This document shows, in pieces, positions 42,801 through 46,690 of a DNA stretch of 64,000 bases. The translations under genes and the position numbers were made by a program. Origin of the DNA: Aphrophora alni (taxonomy: Eukaryota > Arthropoda > Insecta > Hemiptera > Aphrophoridae); contig OY740768.1 of NCBI GenBank assembly GCA_963513935.1, forward strand, positions 61,186,004 through 61,250,003, in the 5' to 3' direction. The first letter of the stretch is position 1. Every line of letters starts with the position of its first letter. The notes beneath the pieces were generated by a model. The model was not told the origin of the DNA. It was given only the letters and a program-made list of their open reading frames with translations, and made no database searches.

Positions 42801-44788
42801 GTACAGGTTTCAATTAATTATATTTTTTAGTTTCTATAGAAAATAGTTTAGGCATGTTATACCAGACATGCATTCACTCGCAAAAGTCAAATTGAACCTT
42901 TTACATAAAACTTTTAATTAAAATCACTTCGTTTCCGGGTTGAAGACACATGGCATCGTTTTACCGAAATCTCGTCTCTCGTTTTAAAATTACTTTTTTA
43001 GATTTCTTTATCACTTTTATGACGGTCACAATTGTTTACTTTGTCATTAGTTCAAAATATTCTATTCAAGTTATTTAGTTTTTCTTTAAAACACAGTTAC
43101 TTGTTCTTTTTATACGCATTTTTCTGCTTATAATACTTTGTCTATTGCACCATATTATACAATCAAGTCTTTTTGCTTTTAAAAGTTTATTTCTCGCTGA
43201 TTGAAACTAACTCACTTTATTACATAATAGTTCTTTTAAAACAACTTTTAGTTTCTTAGAAAAACACTTTCTTTCGACATTTCCACATTGTCTCGGCAAA
43301 CATACTTATTTTCTGAGGCTGGTCTCTCTCTGAATATCAAGCTCGTACTGACTCCCTCCCAGTTGGCAACTGTTTTAGTCCTTTATGTTCAAAGTGTTAA
43401 CGTTGCAATTTTCTTACAATTAAATTTATACATGTTTTAAATATTAACATACAATATATAATAAATTTTTCTGATCATTTTGTACTAATTATTTTCTTTA
43501 TTTACTTTATTCTTTATTCAAAAAACAAAATATGTTTCCCATTCAATTTAAGATTACCAAACTGAAAATGTACACTATTACACTTTCCAACATATTGGAA
43601 AGCGCGTCCAGCCCGCCTGACTAGCCTAGACTGCCGCAGCCAAATTCATCGTTTTTGTAGTACTCTATATAATTCGTTCTAAAAACCATGCTATTGAAGT
43701 TAGAACAATATTTTTTTTGTAATTTTTGTTTTATCTATACTATAGGATAAACATATCAAAACATAGTTTCATTCAATTTTTTATATTCAAAAAGTACTAA
43801 CAATTTTTTTTTTTTTACAATGAAATTTTTATTTTGAACTCAAAAATCAATATAAACAAAAAATATTTTATACATAAATTTTTTTTTATTAAAGTAAATG
43901 TACTAATGGAGACCTGTAAAAAATTTCAAGAAAATATGATAAACAATCGATTTAAAACATATTTTTACCTTATGTACTGTAATACAGAGTCAATAATGCA
44001 GACTGTAGATGTATTCTGTAGATATTTGGACAGTTAGTTGTATATGGGTTTGTACACTTTTTAACACACGTAAAACGTAAATAAGTAACCTAGAAACATA
44101 TAAAAAAAACTGGAAACTAAAAATTTTACACTATTATGTACAACAATATTTGTGTTCAAACACTTTCTCTTTTTAGCACCTGTGCTTAGTCAAGCACATG
44201 GGATAAACTCCTGTTAAAATTATTTGAAATTATTATTTTTTTTTTCTGAATTATTATTAATTCTTAATAGCAATAAAAACAAGTCTCAAGTTTAGTGCCT
44301 AACACTTTAAAGTTACTTTCTACTATTGACAATGGTTTAAATTTCAGGATTATTTCTCTTCTTTTTTTCTTTTGACATATCTGTGCTTCCTCTTTTTAGT
44401 TTAGTTATTGTAGCTCATGTATCACTGAGGATGGTGACTTTGTCCTTGAAACAAGTTTCATTAAGTAAACATAATTTTTATAAGATCTTACATTTGAGTT
44501 TTTTTTTTCTATCTAACATTGCTTTAGGTAATCAAGATGTATATATCACTTTATTTAAATAACATGACTATTATAAATGGTGAGATTCTACTTCCGTTTT
44601 GAAACCTATACTATAGGAATTATTAATTATTGTAATAGATGGATTTTTATGATTTCAGCGATTGTAGAGAAGGTGAAACATCAGATCTATCAAATTCAGA
44701 AGAGTTGATAGAACAACTGTGGAATAATACTCTTGATTGGCTCAAAGATTATTTACCTAAAACTTCACCCACAGTTTTTCTCAGATAG
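5306..44788 (+). CDS. Retinol dehydrogenase-like short-chain dehydrogenase/reductase (gene model, 5' incomplete)
   Basis: An NAD(P)-dependent oxidoreductase of the classical SDR family, closest in layout to RDH11-14, which interconvert retinol or other lipid alcohols and aldehydes at ER or mitochondrial membranes. Six exons join in frame: 5306-5424, 17441-17599, 28679-28780, 29589-29804, 39433-39640, 44659-44788. Motifs seen in order are the cofactor-binding 'TGGNSGIG', the acidic 'LDLADL', the structural 'NCAG', the serine region 'VNISSEAH', the catalytic 'YGESK' (YxxxK) and 'VNPGNTRSNI'. Introns 1-4 are phase 1 and the last is phase 2. The visible protein has about 311 residues, close to family length, lacking only an N-terminal exon that should carry the start and membrane anchor. 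The introns hold most of the transposons in the window. The substrate cannot be told from sequence alone. Confidence 0.92.
5425..6439. other. Intron 1, leading AT-rich part
   Basis: Non-coding AT-rich intron. I see no element ends or coding blocks between the exon-1 donor and the Tigger relic. Confidence 0.5.
6440..7150 (-). pseudogene. Decayed pogo/Tigger transposase, C-terminal part
   Basis: Minus-strand translation gives 'PPNTTSLLQPMDQGDIKTF' near 7090-7035, the diagnostic block around the third catalytic acidic residue of Tigger/pogo DDE transposases. It is followed by a 'SWNEIS..TLNGAW' type stretch and a Glu-rich tail ending 'EKRIFATK'. Frameshifts and stops break it. The N-terminal half and the terminal repeats were not found nearby. 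It lies antisense in intron 1. Confidence 0.75.
7699..8376 (+). mobile_element. Non-autonomous pogo/Tigger element (family 1)
   Basis: The element begins CAGTAGAACC and ends GGTTCTACTG, with TA on both sides (7697-7698, 8377-8378), the usual target of pogo elements. Inner copies of 'CTCGGATTAACCGG' lie near both ends. A 29-codon relic at 8037-8123 reads 'KRVLVSFETRLDVSKDL' and matches the start of the CENP-B-type helix-turn-helix of Tigger transposases; it stops at 8124. The 678-bp length shows internal deletion. The same sequence recurs, inverted, inside the element at 14283-15350. Confidence 0.85.
8379..9059. other. Intron 1 spacer with an (AT)n tract
   Basis: Non-coding. It has an (AT)n run at about 8612-8632 and nothing else I can identify. 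Confidence 0.5.
9060..9620 (-). mobile_element. Possible solo LTR (minus orientation)
   Basis: On the minus strand 'TATAAATAGGAGGCCCC' at about 9495-9479 looks like a retroelement TATA box with the usual GC-rich flank, and AATAAATATG follows about 75 bp further on. A 25-bp direct repeat containing 'ACTCGCCAAGTC' occurs at 9146-9170 and 9193-9217, as in a U3 or R region. Terminal TG/CA ends and a target duplication were not established, so this is tentative. Confidence 0.35.
10274..10366 (+). pseudogene. Relic of piggyBac-like transposase N-terminus
   Basis: ATG at 10274 opens 30 codons ('MANPDDLGFDQFIDEIMN...') before a TAG at 10364. The acidic start inside a TTAA/CCC-ended element fits the N-terminal region of piggyBac transposases. 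The catalytic part is gone. The identification rests on position and composition, since 30 residues are too few for a firm family match. Confidence 0.45.
10530..12209 (-). mobile_element. 5'-truncated LINE (CR1/Jockey-type), possibly two nested tails
   Basis: On the minus strand the unit begins inside a reverse transcriptase domain (12209) and runs to A-rich tails on the plus-strand left. Two tail-like stretches are visible: an (ATT)n/AAATAAAT type at about 10873-10890 and a second poly(A)-like run (poly T on plus) at 10530-10550. So there may be two adjacent LINE 3' ends, or one element with an internal tail. It is inserted in the piggyBac-like element that surrounds it. Confidence 0.75.
11163..12209 (-). 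pseudogene. LINE reverse transcriptase, C-terminal fragment
   Basis: An uninterrupted minus-strand frame of about 349 codons ends in TGA... wait-free stop at 11163 and has no true start, because it opens inside the element. It contains 'GVPQGSILGPLLFLIYVNDL' (RT block before the active site), 'LFADDTTL' with the catalytic Asp pair, and 'FLGITLDANLNWKSHV' (thumb-proximal block), then the basic C-terminal part usual in CR1/Jockey-like ORF2. The endonuclease and N-terminal RT parts are missing. The lack of stops suggests fairly recent insertion. Confidence 0.88.
12553..14282. other. Intron 1 spacer
   Basis: AT-rich and non-coding. It has a G9 run at about 13321-13329 and a short (CA)n/(TA)n tract near 13479-13497. 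A 105-codon minus-strand open stretch (12496-12813) partly overlaps the piggyBac end and is not convincing as a gene. Confidence 0.45.
14283..15350. mobile_element. TTAA-flanked piggyBac-like element (family 2) carrying pogo DNA
   Basis: TTAA at 14283-14286 and 15347-15350 flank inverted ends CCTGTTGAAGAGT and ACTCATCAACAGG (12 of 13 match). Bases about 14690-15147 are an inverted piece of the pogo family seen at 7699-8376, including the stretch corresponding to the transposase start. Within it a 192-bp unit is duplicated in tandem. No transposase for family 2 is visible. Confidence 0.7.
14764..15147. repeat. Two tandem copies of a 192-bp unit
   Basis: Copies at 14764-14955 and 14956-15147 differ by only a few bases. 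The unit begins AAACGAAACCAACACACG and ends GATACCGCTATCAGT. It is pogo-derived, and its near-identity suggests a recent duplication. Confidence 0.9.
15351..17440. other. Intron 1, final AT-rich part
   Basis: No coding blocks or element ends were recognised. Bases 15900-16140 are less AT-rich and may be an unassigned repeat fragment. Confidence 0.45.
17441..17599 (+). CDS. SDR gene, second visible exon
   Basis: The acceptor 'GTTATTTCAG' ends at 17440 and the donor 'GTAAAC' starts at 17600. Phase is 1 in and 1 out, with 52 whole codons. It encodes the beta-2 strand 'AKVILACRNV', where the C-R-N residues suit NADP(H)-preferring members, followed by the 'LDLADLKSIVNFA' block that positions the adenine ring. 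Confidence 0.93.
17600..18589. other. Intron 2 start, with (AT)n microsatellite
   Basis: AT-rich and non-coding. A perfect (AT)n tract of about 40 bp lies at 18455-18494. Confidence 0.55.
19414..20783 (-). repeat. Left LTR (3' LTR in element orientation)
   Basis: Ends are TGTAACA...TGTCACA on plus. It is 1370 bp and appears identical to the right LTR. It contains 'GGGCGCCAGG' and 'GGTCGCAAGTTCTTTT', motifs also present in the diverged LTR-like sequence at 42230-43660. The bases just right of it ('AAACCCCACAAGG' on plus) are only a weak polypurine tract on the sense strand. Confidence 0.93.
20784..24195 (-). other. Non-coding 3' part of the LTR retroelement, C-depleted on its sense strand
   Basis: About 3.4 kb where pol would normally be. 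The minus strand has no ORF of useful size. The plus strand is strikingly poor in G; several 60-base lines (for example 22081-22140) have none. Small open stretches on plus (21132-21350, 21491-21673) are chance frames in C/T-rich DNA. Confidence 0.7.
21871..21937. repeat. 30-bp tandem repeat inside the LTR element
   Basis: Two units at 21871-21900 and 21901-21930 share TTTCATTAAAATCGTCG and differ at one base; a partial third unit follows to about 21937. Confidence 0.8.
24196..25905 (-). CDS. Asn-rich coiled-coil protein in gag position of LTR element
   Basis: An intact 569-residue ORF with ATG at 25905, 116 bp inside the right LTR. Residues about 1-130 are low-complexity and rich in Asn, Gln and Ser. 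Residues about 150-300 form a long predicted coiled coil with repeated 'LExxNNKxDQxxLEL'-like units. A mixed stretch follows, then a basic C-terminal region from about 410 ('KRVYHRIVDFEKY') to the end with many Arg and Lys. No zinc knuckle (CCHC), protease or RT motif is seen. By position and coiled coil it is probably a Gag-type structural protein; this is inference, as I recognise no named family. The intact frame beside 3.4 kb of non-coding DNA suggests it is kept by selection or is very young. Confidence 0.7.
   Translation of the reverse strand: MFCVKYSKVKKESEIVNVNNNDEQVGLGNQNSITTQSNSSNELFYQQGQSILDQNVDLDSNNNKANNEVDNTENLKVKKNGGVNDFDGINKVLSDSVNNNSNLVKEDQNLKKMEGTNNNNNNLRAEQVRVIEEVRVGKSGENNDQDLEIKSMLKVMMEKMEQNSLETKQNNVVLNNKIDQGSLELKEISNKFDQNKIEINAKLEVFNIRLEQNNVKLDKINNDLKQSRLELRQDNLNLKEAMCKKFEEMRVELKPNYVKLEQNLKLEIKQMEINVMETNNKVEIEVSYCEKKVEFEQINSVEGVLVENINNLDNNLNQAIAEIEINSFNEINNMSNDLIIIEDNCVNDCVQEIAKKMNNGLGNKVYPETANNVEINMSSGVGIGISNLKNKVKVNNLIIKESAVYLKKRVYHRIVDFEKYAMLEFRNIFRIQEQEIKSFCEKSNFKYNLESKNVEIVKEGFVLVYKNGGVRIPKRADVEIRSLDSRMFERRRGDDMFEREKEKGILSILRDNNKVGSFVRKGSVVMNRLDKLSMWTEVFNVAIMLRKQVIFYKMFHQSGNHRKKYIIYN
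26000..26019 (-). other. Primer-binding-site-like sequence
   Basis: Two bases inside the right LTR, the minus strand reads TGTCGCCGCAACTGTGGGCC. Position and the TGNCGCC start fit a tRNA primer-binding site, although TGT replaces the usual TGG. The tRNA was not identified. Confidence 0.45.
26022..27391 (-). repeat. Right LTR (5' LTR in element orientation)
   Basis: Direct copy of 19414-20783, 1370 bp, with the same TG/CA ends. Transcription of the element would start here on the minus strand. The AGAT target duplicate follows at 27392. Confidence 0.93.
27735..27845. repeat. (AT)n microsatellite within mariner-type copy A
   Basis: Interrupted TA/TG repeat ending in a pure (AT) run of about 35 bp (27811-27844). 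The second copy of the family lacks it, so it expanded after insertion. Confidence 0.85.
27941..28678. other. Intron 2, final part
   Basis: AT-rich and non-coding; nothing recognised. Confidence 0.5.
28679..28780 (+). CDS. SDR gene, third visible exon (NCAG motif)
   Basis: The acceptor 'TTTACAG' ends at 28678 and the donor 'GTATGT' begins at 28781. Phase is 1 in and 1 out, with 33 whole codons. It encodes 'LYALINCAGIF', the family's NNAG-type motif with Cys at the second position, then 'DGFELTFQTNYLG', the helix-4 region with the conserved Asn before the active site. Confidence 0.93.
29589..29804 (+). CDS. SDR gene, fourth visible exon (catalytic Ser and YxxxK)
   Basis: The acceptor 'ATTTTAAG' ends at 29588 and the donor 'GTTTGT' begins at 29805. 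Phase is 1 in and 1 out, with 71 whole codons. It carries 'KIVNISSEAHRF' with the catalytic Ser and 'YGESKLCINLF' with the catalytic Tyr and Lys. The frame stays open through the donor to 29972, but that read-through is intron sequence: the next exon continues the family alignment only after splicing at 29804. Confidence 0.93.
29805..32839. other. Intron 4, first part
   Basis: AT-rich intron. Apart from a coding-like island at 30123-30266 there is an A-rich tract at 31847-31876 and a short 'CTTAAACCTTAAAC' repeat at 31515-31552. No element borders were found. Confidence 0.45.
30123..30266 (+). pseudogene. Coding-like island, possibly Copia-type pol fragment
   Basis: A 47-codon open stretch reads 'KLFAYGKTTIKLTGGKIARL', later 'GIDVPGLSVCIGRGRKMVEV', and stops at 30264-30266. 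Composition is protein-like and the pattern recalls the protease to pre-integrase region of Copia-type polyproteins. The match is weak, with no neighbouring blocks. Confidence 0.3.
32840..33125 (+). mobile_element. LINE ORF2 C-terminal fragment
   Basis: The plus frame gives 'WLGHAICMHNNIIPKSV', then (after stops) 'DVEENLTHLSVRN' and 'DQRRVGDYYRERKTHHGL'. This is the characteristic order at the very end of many insect LINE reverse transcriptases: LGH, then a WxDDVExDL-like block, then DRxxWR..ThGL. Stops and frame changes show decay. Confidence 0.7.
33330..33490. repeat. Degenerate GAGCTTGAGCTTTT-type repeat
   Basis: Six or so imperfect copies of a core related to AGCTYRAGCTTTTT, spaced 20-40 bp. 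A similar degenerate array with GGCTCG cores lies at 37760-37960. Confidence 0.6.
33491..35890. other. Intron 4, middle AT-rich part
   Basis: Non-coding; no coding blocks or element ends recognised. A short (TG)n tract lies near 34667-34680. Confidence 0.45.
35891..36646 (+). mobile_element. Non-autonomous pogo/Tigger element (family 2)
   Basis: Begins CAGTAGGGCCC, ends GGGCCCTACTG, and is flanked by TA (35889-35890, 36647-36648). The next inner bases (CGACTAACCGAGGTTCTGG and its counterpart) continue the imperfect inverted repeat. It keeps the first part of a transposase gene but has lost the catalytic core. Confidence 0.88.
36201..36428 (+). pseudogene. Tigger transposase N-terminal HTH relic
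   Basis: ATG at 36201 opens 'MSSSHKRTVVSLET', then an in-frame TAA (36243-36245), and the frame continues 'LNAIKRLDKGESIKRVAPDI' and 'GVGEVTVGDWRRKRADIEKW' to a stop at 36426. This is the CENP-B-N/psq-type DNA-binding domain of Tigger/jerky transposases. The stop interrupts what is otherwise a well preserved domain. Confidence 0.85.
37030..37345 (-). mobile_element. LINE ORF2 C-terminal fragment (RNase H-distal part)
   Basis: Minus-strand translation gives 'GSHWVTQAYLSRFHLVESSR' followed by a Cys-rich 'CLTCEKEEETIEHILLRCES'. This matches the C-x2-C...H...C zinc-like motif after the RNase H domain in Jockey/R1-type LINEs. One stop lies downstream in the frame. No element ends are visible. Confidence 0.65.
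37760..37995 (-). repeat. GGCTCG-core repeat, possible hAT-type end
   Basis: Repeated GGCTCG/AACTCG cores every 25-35 bp. On the minus strand the array starts after TAGGGATGTGCAAGTT (about 37994), which resembles the start of many non-autonomous hAT elements. The other end and an 8-bp duplication were not found. Confidence 0.4.
37996..38322 (-). mobile_element. Second LINE ORF2 C-terminal fragment
   Basis: The open minus frame reads 'LSEGLLNNLRTPLLRVKRGC', then 'TLRITNNVPACRLCKWSNET' and 'ESKRLEAKRRVIFETL'. This is the conserved C-terminal layout of insect LINE reverse transcriptases (helix, H-L-x-LGL, C-x2-C, ARxR). It differs from the fragment at 37030-37345 and runs on without a stop into the adjacent repeat. 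Confidence 0.65.
38619..39299 (+). mobile_element. piggyBac-like family 1, copy 2 (3' truncated)
   Basis: TTAA at 38615-38618 precedes CCTTTAGCACG, one base different from the copy-1 end. The sequence then follows copy 1 closely, except that it lacks the transposase relic and the LINE. It breaks off at about 39299, where the purine microsatellite begins, so the right terminal repeat is missing. Confidence 0.85.
39300..39368 (+). repeat. (GA)n/(GAGGG)n microsatellite next to exon 5
   Basis: Pure purine tract of GA and GGGA units, ending about 65 bp before SDR exon 5, between the truncated piggyBac copy and the splice acceptor. Confidence 0.92.
39433..39640 (+). CDS. SDR gene, fifth visible exon
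   Basis: The acceptor 'ATTTTCAG' ends at 39432 and the donor 'GTGATA' starts at 39641. It enters in phase 1 and leaves in phase 2 with 68 whole codons. It encodes 'GVTANCVNPGNTRSNI', the PG motif after the catalytic helix, then the substrate-loop region and 'WEGAQTIVHVILDP', typical of RDH11-14 C-terminal halves. A purine-rich microsatellite (39300-39368) lies only about 65 bp upstream of the exon. Confidence 0.93.
39804..41300 (-). pseudogene. Decayed Tigger transposase with one terminal repeat
   Basis: At the plus-strand left edge, CAGTACTCTCTCACG after TA looks like a Tigger terminal repeat; no partner was found on the right. On minus, from about 41250 to 40060, pieces appear in transposase order: 'FYMDIYKKNDFKASEGWFSK', 'KDLIVLEAL', 'SKALLLLDNAS' (the second catalytic Asp region), 'LWTKTLFKWLNQ' (the QPMDQ region, decayed) and 'NIKDAILTLAAAWESV'. 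Multiple frameshifts and stops are present. Confidence 0.75.
41933..42151. repeat. Direct duplication, 84 bp copied at 135-bp spacing
   Basis: Bases 41933-42016 and 42068-42151 are almost identical (AATTCAATATGTACTTATAT at the start), separated by 51 bp of unrelated sequence. Confidence 0.88.
42230..43660 (-). mobile_element. Diverged LTR-like sequence related to the young LTR
   Basis: It shares, in the same order, 'GGCGCCA' (42246), 'GTCGCAAGTTCTTTT' (42339) and a CCAGTTG...TTTATGTTC block near 43370 with the LTR at 19414-20783; AT-rich stretches between them have drifted. No second LTR or internal region is next to it, so it may be a solo LTR. Exact ends are unclear. Confidence 0.5.
43661..44658. 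other. Intron 5, final part
   Basis: AT-rich and non-coding. Bases 44413-44450 contain 'GTATCACTGAGGATGGTGAC...GAAACAAG', which resembles the loop of the palindromic element at 46181-46347, so it may be an older copy. Confidence 0.45.
44659..44788 (+). CDS. SDR gene, last exon with stop
   Basis: The acceptor 'TGATTTCAG' ends at 44658. The first base completes a Ser codon left in phase 2, and 43 residues follow, from 'SDCREGETSD' to 'PTVFLR', ending in TAG at 44786-44788. The run 'KYFSDCREGE' across the junction is the conserved C-terminal signature of RDH11-14. The end is not a peroxisomal or ER-retention signal. Confidence 0.9.
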
Positions 44789-44798
44789 ACTATAGATA

Positions 44799-44804
44799 AA
44801 TAAA
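44799..44804 (+). terminator. Poly(A) signal of the SDR gene
   Basis: A canonical AATAAA sits 10 bp after the stop codon, so the 3' UTR is very short. It lies before the next gene's start codon, which favours separate transcripts. Confidence 0.6.
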
Positions 44805-44866
44805 GGATGCAGTTCTAGTTTAGAATTTACAAAGAATTATAATATTGGTGATAGATATTTACCGCC

Positions 44867-45676
44867 ATGAGTTTATCTTGGAGCTGTCGGAATGGTTGTG
44901 TAACCAAAGAAATCATCGTGGAAGTGAAAGCTGCAGAGAAACCAAAAGAAATGGCAATCTGTAATCTTGATTTAAAATTTATAGAAGGGGAATTTTCAGG
45001 AAAATTTGAAACTGATTTCATGAGAAATGATGGTATTAAAAATATTGTAATTGGTGAATGTGATACAGAATTAGACAGGCAATTAGAAAAGTGTTTGAGG
45101 ACTATGAGTTGTGGTGACAAATGTTTGTTAATTTTGACTGTAGATGATATCACAACTTTAAAAGTTATTATTGAATTGATTAATTTTACAAATGTACTAG
45201 ATGTGTTTGAATTAAGTTTAGAGAAAAAGTTGGAAATAGCCAAGTTGCACAAATTAAAAGGGGTAGAATTATTTCAAAAGGGAAGGGATTTAGATTCTTT
45301 TTTACGATTTAGCAAAGCAGCAAAATTGATGATAACTTTATTAGACATGGAAAAAAATGAAGAAGTAAAATTGTTATATATCACTGTTTGTAATAATATG
45401 TCTTGGTGTCATTTGAAGAGAGCTAACTTTCCAGAGTCATTAACATTAAGTAACAAAGTGTTAGCAGTTAACCCCAAAAATGTAAAAGCCTTGCTCAGGA
45501 GAGCAGATGCTTATTGTAAACTTGATGACACTGAATCTGCTGTAAATGATTTAAAACTAGTTAGAAAGTTAGAACCCGCTAACAATTTAGCACGGGAAAA
45601 ATTGATTGTTTTGCAGCACAAACTAAATGCTGAAAATGTTAAGTATGTAAGTGTTGTAAAAAAAATGTTTCGTTAA
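44867..45676 (+). CDS. FKBP-like TPR protein (FKBPL / Bride-of-doubletime type)
   Basis: A single-exon gene of 269 codons with start context CCGCCATGA. Residues about 15-115 look like a degenerate FKBP-type domain; 'IGECDTELDRQLEKCLRTM' matches the conserved stretch of FKBPL proteins. Peptidyl-prolyl isomerase residues are not evident. Three TPR units follow at about 124-160, 169-203 and 206-238 ('VKALLRRADAYCKLDD' in the third). In this family the TPRs bind Hsp90 or partner proteins; the fly member Bride of doubletime binds the clock kinase Doubletime. Which role applies here is unknown. The start lies 78 bp after the SDR stop, so the promoter must be in or near the SDR last exon, or the two are co-transcribed. 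No intron is seen. Confidence 0.85.
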   Translation: MSLSWSCRNGCVTKEIIVEVKAAEKPKEMAICNLDLKFIEGEFSGKFETDFMRNDGIKNIVIGECDTELDRQLEKCLRTMSCGDKCLLILTVDDITTLKVIIELINFTNVLDVFELSLEKKLEIAKLHKLKGVELFQKGRDLDSFLRFSKAAKLMITLLDMEKNEEVKLLYITVCNNMSWCHLKRANFPESLTLSNKVLAVNPKNVKALLRRADAYCKLDDTESAVNDLKLVRKLEPANNLAREKLIVLQHKLNAENVKYVSVVKKMFR

Positions 45677-45690
45677 TATAAACAGCAGTG

Positions 45691-45712
45691 ATTAAAACTT
45701 ATAAAAATTAAA
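45691..45712 (+). terminator. Poly(A) signals of the FKBP-like gene
   Basis: ATTAAA occurs at 45691-45696 and 45707-45712, 14-36 bp after the stop codon. This is a common variant of the signal. Confidence 0.5.
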
Positions 45713-45834
45713 GTTGTTTCTGTTGATCTAATCCTCATCATTCACTGCTATAATATAAGTTCACGAGTGTTTCTTAATCTTAGGGTAGTTAAACAACTCA
45801 ATATTTGCCTCAAAAACTAGAAATAGTAGGTGCC

Positions 45835-46036
45835 CCCACTTGATGACAAAAAGTGGTGGGGTGGCCATGTGCCCCTTCTCTCTCCCCCATATGCTTCTTG
45901 TCCGACATTTTGTGATCATTACATGTCATATACTTTGATGTCATGCTCTGACGTCACACTCTTAACTTTTGATTTCCCAGTGGGATTCGAACCAGAAGTC
46001 TGGATTTGAAGACTATACCAATTGAGCTATCATATG
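45835..46036 (-). mobile_element. tRNA-derived SINE candidate
   Basis: The minus-strand head at 46036-45971 is tRNA-like and is followed by about 130 bp of unrelated body (45970-45835) with a GGGGGAGAGAG stretch. This head-plus-body order is typical of SINEs. A tail repeat and target duplication were not clear, so the right limit is approximate. Confidence 0.5.
45971..46036 (-). tRNA. tRNA-like sequence (pseudo-tRNA with intact A and B boxes)
   Basis: Minus strand: the A box TAGCTCAATTGG and B box GGTTCGAATCC are perfect matches to RNA polymerase III consensus boxes. A stem AGTCT/AGACT encloses an 8-base loop where the anticodon arm would be, one base too long. The acceptor arms do not pair well. 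It is thus a tRNA relic or SINE head, not a working tRNA gene. Confidence 0.55.
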
Positions 46037-46180
46037 TGTTCTTTAGTGACTATACACTGCCATGCACTTTTGGGAGTGTGGTTACAATTCTCTAGTCTAC
46101 ACATTGATTACTATAATGCATCACCTTGACTTAAATATTTATTCTATTTGTTTCACATTTTAATAGTATATATATATGTT

Positions 46181-46347
46181 ACAGTATAACAAACACACAG
46201 AACAAAATTCTCATAAAAAATACTGAAGTTGTGGTTTGGTTGGTGTAGCTGGTGTATCACTGAAGAGGACGACCTTCTCGTTGAAACACGTCTGATACTT
46301 AGGCGTATTTTTTATGAGAATTGTGTTCTGTGTGTTTGTTATACTGT
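46181..46347. mobile_element. Short palindromic element (MITE-like)
   Basis: Arms at 46181-46223 and 46305-46347 are inverted repeats matching at 42 of 43 positions (ACAGTATAACAAACACACAG at the start). The 81-bp loop contains 'TATCACTGAAGAGGACGACC' and 'TTGAAACACGTC'. The arms lack TTAA or an obvious target duplication. Confidence 0.8.
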
Positions 46348-46484
46348 ATAGTTTTTCTCATAAGTCAAGCTCAACATTTAATATGAGTATAGATGTTGGT
46401 TACTAGAGTGTACCATCATCACCACCACTACCTATGTTTATATAATGTATTAGATTATTATATACGTGTTACACATAACATCTA

Positions 46485-46690
46485 GAATATGTGATTATAG
46501 TCTAAACCCCATTAATCAATGATGTGACCATAACCTAAAATGTGTGACCATAGACTAAACCCCGTAACCATAGATATGACCATAACCTAAAATGTGTGAC
46601 CATAGTCTAAACCCTGTAGCCAAATATCTTACCTAAGATATAACCATAACCTAAAAGTATGATCATAGTCTAAACCCTATAACCAAAGAT
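46485..46690. repeat. Degenerate minisatellite (GTGACCATA..CTAAACCC)
   Basis: Three to four imperfect units of about 60 bp alternate 'GACCATAGTCTAAACCCC' and 'GACCATAACCTAAAATG'. They drift from unit to unit. Confidence 0.85.

Noticed and set aside
45971..46036. Functional tRNA gene
   Set aside because: Acceptor strands do not pair, the anticodon loop has 8 bases, and a SINE-like body follows directly.
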